From NCBI GenBank assembly GCA_918797485.1, contig CAKKNE010000002.1, forward strand, positions 2,818,501-2,882,500: a stretch of DNA of 64,000 bases, given 5' to 3'. The position numbers were made by a program, and so were the translations under genes. Of the stretch, positions 57,372 to 64,000 are shown one piece after another (within the stretch, counting starts at the first letter, position 1; the number at the start of each line of letters is the position of its first letter). The notes beneath the pieces were generated by a model. That model had not been told where the DNA came from. It worked only from the letters and a program-made list of their open reading frames with translations, and made no database searches. This DNA comes from Pelagomonas calceolata. Its lineage: Eukaryota; Sar; Pelagophyceae; Pelagomonadales; Pelagomonadaceae.

Positions 57372-60300
57372 CTAGAGCGCCATCGTCTGGTGCTGGTGCC
57401 CCGCGGCGTAGTACTCCATGCCGTGCAGCACGAGCCGCGTCTGCGCGAGCTCCTTCTTGAGAGAAGCCACCTCGTCGACGAGGCCGTCGCGCTGAGACCG
57501 GAGGTCGCCGTTCGCGCGGCGGAGCGCGTGGTACTCGTCGCGGCCCTTGGCCACGAGCGCGCGCCGCGCGTCGCGGTTCTCGGCGCCGCCGGCAACGAGC
57601 GCCTGGAACGCCTTCGTCGGCGTCGCCGGCGACCGTGCCGCCGGCGACCGTTGCGCGGGCGACCGTGCGGTCCGCGGCCGGAGCGGCGACTTCGTAGAGG
57701 TCGCCGGCTTCTTGCGCGCGGCGGCCTTCGCCAACTGCGCGCGCTCGCGCTCCGCGGCGGCGAGCTGCTGGAGCGTGTCGGCGTGGGCCCGCTCGAGCCG
57801 GTCCGCGCGCTCGCGCTCGCGGCGCGCCGTCCGCTCGGCCTCGGCCGCGCGCGACGCCTCGCGGTCCGCCGCGCGGGCCTCGGCGGCGCGCAGTTGCGCG
57901 GCGTGGTCGCGCTCGAGGCGTTGAATGCGTGCGTCGTGCTCCGCCTGGGCGGCGGCGACGGCCTCGGCGACGGCGCGGGCGTCCGGCGCCGCGGTCGATC
58001 CGCGGCCGCCAGCGTCAACGAGCGCTGCGACGGCGCGGTCGCGCTCGGCCCCGACGCGGCGCACCTGAGCCTCGGCGGCCTCAGCCAATGCATCAGCCCT
58101 CCGCTTCTCCTCCTCCCGCGCCACGCGTGCGGCATCTCGCTCATCTCTATATCTCCGCAGCTGGACCTGGAGGGCGTCTCGCGTCCGCGCCTCGGCAGCG
58201 AGCGCGTCGGCAACGCGGTCTGCCGCCGCCTCGACGTGGGCGTCGCCGCGCGCGGCGCGTCGTACGGCCTCGACGGCCGCCGCGCGCTCGGGCGCCGCCG
58301 CCGACGGGAACGACGCCGCCGTGAGGTCGTCGTCGTCGCTCGCCTCGGTCGCGTCAGCGCGCGCGCGCGCCGCAGCCACCGCGGCTTTTGCGGCCGCCGC
58401 CTCGACTCTCGCCTCCTCGGCCGCGGCGGTCTGTGCGTCGGCCTCTGTTCTCGCGTCGTCGAGCGCGCCGCGCAGCTTTTCTGCCTCGGCGCGAGCCGCG
58501 TCGCGTTCCCGCGTGGCCGCAGCGGCCGCTTCTGTCGAAGCTTGGTCGCCGGCCGCGCGCGCGTCCGCCGCCGCCGCGATGGCGTCGTCCGCGCGTTTTG
58601 TTGCGTCGTCGCGCGCGCGCTCGGCCGCCGCGACCGCTTCGGACGCGGCCTTCGCCGCGGCCTCGCGCTCAGAAATCGCAGCGCGCTCTGCTTCTTGGGC
58701 TCGCGCGAGCGCCGCCGCCAGCGCCTCGGCCTTCTCGACGGCCGCGGCAGCGTCGCGGGCGGCGGCCTCCGACGCGGCCTCGGCCCGCGCCAGCGCCGCA
58801 CCCAATCGCTCAATCTCAGCTCGGTGCGCGTCAGCCTGTTCCGCGAGGCGCTTCTCGACGTCTTGCGCCGACCCGTCGGCCGCGGCACGGGCGTCGCGCC
58901 TCGCCGCGTCGGCCGCGAGCGCGAGCTCCTCGGCGCGTAAGACGGCGGCGTCCCGGTCGCGGGCGGCCTCACCGAGCTCCCGCTCCAGTCGCCGCCGGTC
59001 CTCGTCCGAGGCGACGCGCGCCCGCCTAGCGTCCTCCGCGGCCGTCTCGTGCGACGCGCGCGCGGCCTCGGCCTCCGACCGCTCCGTCGCTCGCCGCGCC
59101 TCGTCCGCGGCCCGGCGCTCGGCCTCGGCGCGGTTCGCCGCCGCGGCCGCGTCGGCGAGGGCCGTGCACTCGCGCCGGGCGGCGTCGCGGTCGGCCTCGC
59201 ACGCCGCCAGCGCCGCCGCCAACCGAGTGTGCTCGCCCCGGGCGTCGCTCGCCGCGCGCTCGGCCGCGGCCGCCTTCTGGCTCGCCGCTCGTAGCGTCGC
59301 CGCGCGCCGCTCGGCCTCGCGCACGGCCGCAGCGTCGCGGGCCCGCGCGGTCGACGCCGCGTCTTCGGCCGACGCGCGCGCGTCGTCGACGGCGGCCTGC
59401 GCCGCCGCCAGCTCCGTCTCCGTCCGCGCCTTCGCATCGGCGAGGCGGTCGACCTCGGTTCGCAACGCGTCGGCCTCCAAGGCGAGGCGCGTCGCCTCGG
59501 CCCGCGCCGCCCCACACGCGGCTTCCGAGGCCCGCCGCGCGGCTGTTTCCTTGTCTACACCGGCCTCGGCTGTCGTCGCCCGCGCCTCGAGCGCCTTTGT
59601 TACCGCGCGCGCCTCGACCAGTTCCGCCGCGTGGCGCGCGGCGGCCGACCGGGCCTCTTCCCTCACTTGGTAGAGGTCTTCCTCTAAACCGGCGGCGGCG
59701 GCGTGCGCCTGTGTCGCGTCGGCCTCGGCCTCGCGCGCGCGCACGGCCGCGGCCTCGGCGCCGGCCGCGGCCGCCTCAAGCGCGTCCTCGAGCTCGACGA
59801 CCCGCCCAGCAGCGGCCATGGCCTCGTCCTCGGCGTCGCGGGCGCGGCGCTCCGCCTCGTCGGCCAGCTGCCGCGCGGCGGCGACGCGCGCGGCGCCCTC
59901 CTCCGTCGACGCGGCGGCGGCCGCGGCGAGCTCGGCCGTAAGCGCCGAGCGCCCGGCGTCGGCCTCCCGGAGCCGCGCCGCGAGCGCGTCGCGCTCGCGC
60001 GCCGCCTGGGCCACGGCCCGCGCCGCGGCCGAGCGGCCCGCGTCAGCCTCCTCCGCGCGGGCCCGGGCGGCCGCGGCCGCGGCCTCGAGCCGCGTCTTCT
60101 CGGCGGCGACGCGCCCGATTTCGTCGCGCAGGCCGCCCGCGACGGCCCGGGCCTGCTCGAGCTCCGCGCGGAACGAGGCGCCTAGTTCGCCGACGTCGCG
60201 TGCCGTCGCCGCCGCGTGCGCGTCGAGCTGTGCTGCCGTGGTGTTTTGATGGGCGGCCGCGTCGGCCTCGGCGCGCCGGAGCCTCTCCGCGAGCTCGGCC

Positions 60301-63150
60301 GCGCGCCCTTCGGCGGCCTTGGTCGCGGCCTGGGCGTCTTGCACCGCGATCCGCGCCGCCTCGAGCTGCTGCGACGCGTCGTCGCGCAGGCACCGCTCGG
60401 CCGCGTCGCGCTGCGCCCGCGCCTCGAGCACGGCGGCGTCCGCCGCCGCGAGCCGCCTTCTAAGATCCTCCACGACACCTTCGTGGTCCCGCGCCGCCGC
60501 GGCCCGCCGCGCCTCGGCCGCGGCCAGGTCCAGCATAAGGCCCGCCTCGGTCGCGTCGCGCGCGGCGACCGCCGCCTCCGCGGCGCGCACGCGCTGCCGC
60601 AGGTCCGCCGCGCCGGCGCGCGCCGCGGCGTGGGCCGCCGCGACCTCGTCGCGCGCCGCGGCGACCTCCTCCTTCAGCGTCCGCAGCGCGTCGTCGCCCT
60701 CGTCGACGCCGCGCGCCGCGGCGGCCCGCGCCTCGGCCAGCGAGGCCCGCAGGTCGTCCTCGACGGCCGCCGCCGCGAAGGCGTGGTCCTCGACGGCGCC
60801 CTCGGCGTCGGCGACGCGCGCGCGCAGGTCTTTCTCCGTTGCCGCGAAGCGCGCCTCCGTCTCCGCCGCCGCCGCCCGCGCCGCGTCGAGCTCCGCGCGC
60901 AGCGCAATGAAGTCGGCGTCCGCTTGCGTCGCGTCCGCCCGAAGTTCCGTCGCTTCGTCTTCCCTCGCCGCCAGCGCCGCCTCGGCGACCTCGAGCCGCT
61001 CTCGGAGGTCGCCCTCCGTGGCGGCGCGCGCGGCGGCGCCCCGCTCGAACGCGGCGAGCGACGCTTCCAGGGCCTCCTTCTCCGCCGCGAGCGCCGCCGC
61101 GTCGCGCCGGGCCGCCTCGAGCTGGGCCTCGAGGTCCCGCACGGTCTCGTCGGCCGCGGCGGTCCGTTCGCCCTCCAGCTCCGCGACGCGCCGCTCCGCG
61201 GCCGCGAGCGCGTCTTCCAGCCGCGCCGCGGCGGCGGCGGCCTTGGACCGGTCGTCGTCGCGGTCGCGCTTTTCCGCCGCCAGACGCCGGTCCGCCGCGG
61301 CCGCGCGCGCCTCGGCAGCGTCGGCCCGCGTCCGCAGCTCGTCGGCCCGCGCCAGGATGGCGTCGGCGCGCTTCGCCGTCTCGATCGCCGTCGCTTGTAG
61401 TGCAGCGACCTCGGCCGCGGCCGGCTGGGGCGTTTCGGGCACCGGCGTCATCGGCGCGGTCGCCGCGTCGGCCGCGGCCGCCTCGCTCTTCGCCTCGCGG
61501 CCGCGCAGCGCGAGCGCCGCGAGCGCCGCGGCGCGCGAGGCCGTCGTCGCCTCGAGCGCGTTCCGCAGCGCGGCGGACGCGTCCTCCTCGGCCGCGAGCG
61601 CCGCGCGCGCGTCCGCGAGCTTGGCCTCGAGCGCGGCCGTCGCCTCGGCGGCCGCGCGGCGGGCGCCCCAGGCCGGCAGGCCCCAGCGCCGCGGCGCGGG
61701 CGGCACGGCCGCGGCCTCGGCCGCGTCGAGCGCGGCGCGGAGCCGCTCGACGTCGGCGTCGCGCGCGGCGATCTCGGCGCGCAGGTCCGCGGCGAGCGCG
61801 TCGTCGGCGCCGGGGGCGGCCGTCGGGATCGGCGCCTGGGCGGCGCGCCGGCGCGCCGCGTCCGCCGCGGCGGCCCCGGCCGCGGCGACGGCCGCCGCCA
61901 GGGCCTCGTGGAGCCGGTCGTTCTCGGCCGCGAGCGCGTCGGCGCGCCGCGCCGCGCCCGCGGCGCCGCGCGCGGCGCCGCCGGCCCGGAGCCGCGCGAC
62001 CTCGTCGCGGAGCGCGCCGGCCTCGGCCGCGCGCGCCGCGGCGTCGGCGCCCGCGCGCGCGAGCGCGTCGAAGTTCGCGTAGCTCTCGGCGAGGAGCGCC
62101 TGGAGCCGCGCGACCTCGCGCTGCGCCTCGGCGCGGGCCTCGGCCGTCTGCGCGAGGCGGTCGCAGGCGAGCAGCGTGTTCTTCTTCTGCTCCTTGGCGT
62201 CGCGCTTCGCGCCGTCGAGCGCGGACTTGGCGTCGGCCGCGGCGGCGCGGAGCGCGGCGACCTGGGCCTCGGCCCGCTCAGCGCGGCCGTCGGCGCGGTC
62301 CGCGTTCGTGGCGAGCGCGTCGGCGGCCGTCGACCTGTGTGGAAATCAAAATTTTACGGCGCGTTCGCGCTGAATCATCGCGTCGTCCTCCACGCCATCG
62401 ACGCGACGCCTGCTCGCCCGACACACTGGTCGATTTCCACACAGCCGTCGACTGCGCCGCGACGGCCGTGGCCGTGGACCGGAGCTCGTTGAGGACGGCC
62501 GCGAGGCTCTCCTCGCTGCGGCCCGCGGCACCGAGCGACCGCGCGTGCTCCGAGCGGAGCCAGTCGCGCTCCGACCGCAGGCGCGCTGCCGCGGCGCCCG
62601 CCTCAGCGACGTCGGCCTCGCGGCGGACGGCGAGGTCGAGCTCGCGGGCGAGCTGCGCCTTGAGGGCCGGGAGGCCCGCCGCCACCGCGGCGCGCCGCGC
62701 GCTCGACGCGGCCGTCGCTTCCGCGGCCCGCGCCTCGCTCGCTTGCAGCGTTTCCTTGAGGTCCTTGAGCTGGGCCTGGAGCGCCTTGTTCTCGGCGAAG
62801 AGCGCCTCGGCCTCCTCGCGGCGGTCGTCCGACTCCAGGACGACGTCGGCCATGGCGTCCTCCAGGGCGCGGCACTTGCCCTCGAGCTGGGCGAGCACGC
62901 GCGGCCCGGCGAGCGCCTGGGCCTTGAGGCGTCGGTACTGCTCGAGCAGGCGCTTGCCGTCGGCGATGGACAGCTGGCGCCGGGCTTCACCGCCGCTGCT
63001 GCTCGTCGAGACTGACGCGGCGTCCGGGAGACGAGCAGCAGCGGCGTCCGGGAGCGGCTGCGTCGCGTCGGTGGAGGCGGAGAAGGGGTGGTGGCCCGGC
63101 GGGGGCGGCGGCGGTGTTGTTTGCGCTGGTGGCGCCATCATCGTTGCCAT
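57372..63150 (-). CDS. Very long Ala-rich coiled-coil protein, two exons
   Basis: Exons 63150..62453 and 62334..57372 encode 1,886 residues. After a Pro-rich N-terminus (about 1-50) nearly the whole protein is continuous heptad-type coiled coil, rich in Ala, Glu, Arg and Asp, with many [10 protein letters not shown]-like units. A break with an acidic cluster (ASDDDDLTAASFPSAAAPER) lies near 1500, and a Ser/Pro-rich patch with repeated (R/A)SPA units (RTARSPAQRSPAARSPATPT) comes near 1780. The C-terminus, KKELAQTRLVLHGMEYYAAG, may be a small conserved end. Such size suggests a structural or tethering role, unproven. The intron is introner element 3; its removal gives the ancestral codons. Confidence 0.82.
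62335..62444 (-). mobile_element. Introner element 3 (non-autonomous, TIR-bounded)
   Basis: 110 bp, inverted repeats CTGTGTGGAAATC and GATTTCCACACAG, flanked by the perfect 8-bp duplication GTCGACGG as read on the minus strand (62452-62445 and 62334-62327). The intron spans 62452 to 62335: donor GT from the target copy, acceptor CAG from the inverted repeat. Its last 71 bases differ from element 1 at only two positions, so the two copies are recent relatives. Confidence 0.93.
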
Positions 63151-63598
63151 TTCAGCGTGTGGGGCGGCACTCGCGTTTGCGGCGCAGCGTTTTTTTTGGG
63201 CTTACAACTGTTATCGGTTTTGCCCGTCCCAGCGCCGTTATCGCTCGTCTCTGCGTCGCTACGGCTCGCAGCACGTCCCAGCACCCTCGCGCGCGCAGTG
63301 GACTGGCTGGTTACTTGTCAGCAGGCGTGATCACGGCCACCGTTGCTGCTGCAGGGCTTCACGCTGTGCCGCAGCCAGCCGCCAGCCCGAACTAACCTCC
63401 GGCTCAGGAGGTGAGCTTTAGACATATCCAGACATGCCGTGGACCCATGCGGAGCGGAAACAGAATTTTTTTAATTTGCAAAATCACCGCGCGGCAGCAG
63501 CATTACACCATACGCTCCGAGCTTTCTGGTCCCCACCGAGTACGAGTATTCTTTGTAAACAGACACATACACACCACCCGCGCCGGCGACGGCGGAAA
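63151..63598. other. Intergenic spacer, 448 bp
   Basis: Upstream of the giant coiled-coil gene and downstream of the edge hydrolase, both leftward. A T-run (TTTTTTTT) is near 63191. No gene, RNA or good copy of the promoter palindrome is seen. Confidence 0.45.
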
Positions 63599-64000
63599 CT
63601 AGGCCTCCGCCCGCTGCCCCCGCACGAGCCGCGCCGTCCGAATCACATTCCGCTGGCGGTCGCGCGTCATGCCCGACGACTCGGCCTCGTCCTCGAGGAG
63701 GCCGTCCGCCGCGAGCTGGTCGAGGCGCCGCGCGTAGGCCTGGCGCCGCGCGTCGACCTGGTCGAAGAGGCGGTCGTAGCAGAAGAGGCACGCGCGCGCT
63801 ATGCACGACGCGGGCCGCGGCGCCTGGTGGTCGCGGTCGACGAGCACCAGTTCCGCGTCGCCGCCGTGTGCAGCGAGCAAATCCCGCGAATGGTCCGGGT
63901 GGATGAAGTCGTCGCGCGCGCCGTGAATCAACAACAGGGGCGTACCGCAGTGGCGCAGCGCGCCGACGTGGTCCACGGGCGCGACCTTGGCCAGGTCGAA
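63599..64000 (-). CDS. Alpha/beta hydrolase, C-terminal part (N-terminus beyond window edge)
   Basis: The last 133 residues of a leftward gene cut by the right window edge. FDLAKVAPVDHVGALRHCG then TPLLLIHGARDDFIHPDHSR contains the catalytic Asp strand of an alpha/beta hydrolase, and LVLVDRDHQAPRPAS carries the His. RPASCIARACLFCYDRLFDQ and a charged helix follow. It is likely of the same S33-type superfamily as the gene at 50.9-51.9 kb. Substrate and N-terminal features cannot be judged. Confidence 0.75.
   Translation of the reverse strand, partial: FDLAKVAPVDHVGALRHCGTPLLLIHGARDDFIHPDHSRDLLAAHGGDAELVLVDRDHQAPRPASCIARACLFCYDRLFDQVDARRQAYARRLDQLAADGLLEDEAESSGMTRDRQRNVIRTARLVRGQRAEA

Noticed and set aside
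57390-63421. Several long plus-strand frames across the coiled-coil gene (500-670 codons)
   Set aside because: All are Ser/Arg/Ala-rich complements of a biased coiled-coil frame, with no recognisable domain.

Overview
This is a GC-rich, gene-dense eukaryotic nuclear window. It carries alpha-tubulin, cytosolic ribosomal protein eS7, KRR1, an SRSF1-like splicing factor, ARS2/SERRATE, THOC3, the PP2A scaffold subunit and nuclear genes with plastid-type leaders (ribosomal protein L29, carotenoid isomerase, thioredoxin). Most genes are uninterrupted. The few introns found are short, and at least two are bounded by inverted repeats inside 8-bp target duplications, which is the signature of introner elements. 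Together with an apparent selenoprotein and a selenouridine synthase, this points to a pelagophyte alga such as Aureococcus. That assignment is inference, not a database match.

Layout. 1-9 kb: a truncated dehydrogenase, alpha-tubulin with two tRNA genes inside its only intron, a CLC-type protein, a DUF599 protein, a BMT5-like/FDX-ACB protein, the first copy of a 750-bp repeat and SelU. 9-18 kb: a PAPS-type transporter, the SR protein, a DNA cytosine methyltransferase fused to a serine hydrolase, a DsbA/FrnE-like protein with in-frame TGA, an unknown protein and an ankyrin protein. 18-32 kb: plastid L29, a coiled-coil protein, a VWA protein, an MTHFSD-like protein, a PfkB kinase, KRR1, eS7, ARS2, a stramenopile-type unknown protein and the second repeat copy. 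32-46 kb: PP2A scaffold, cyclic-nucleotide phosphodiesterase, carotenoid isomerase with an introner, a low-complexity protein, a 1.6-kb gene-poor stretch, THOC3, several small unknowns, DUF1826, thioredoxin and thiamine pyrophosphokinase. 46-64 kb: a uracil/hypoxanthine glycosylase, PEP carboxylase, hydrolases, a pseudouridine synthase, a CUE protein with two introner-like introns, two membrane proteins, an 1,886-residue coiled-coil protein and a truncated hydrolase.

Genes alternate strand often. Convergent pairs are packed to a few bases, and one pair shares stop-codon bases. Gene starts, and especially divergent pairs, repeatedly share an imperfect palindrome, CTAGTGTCTTAC followed by about CCGCTAG. 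At least eleven good copies occur and none lies in a convergent gap, so it is proposed as a promoter element. There is no operon logic, but themes recur: RNA maturation (SRSF1, ARS2, THOC3, KRR1, BMT5-like, pseudouridine synthase, SelU), selenium use (SelU, the TGA-containing thiol oxidoreductase) and plastid function.
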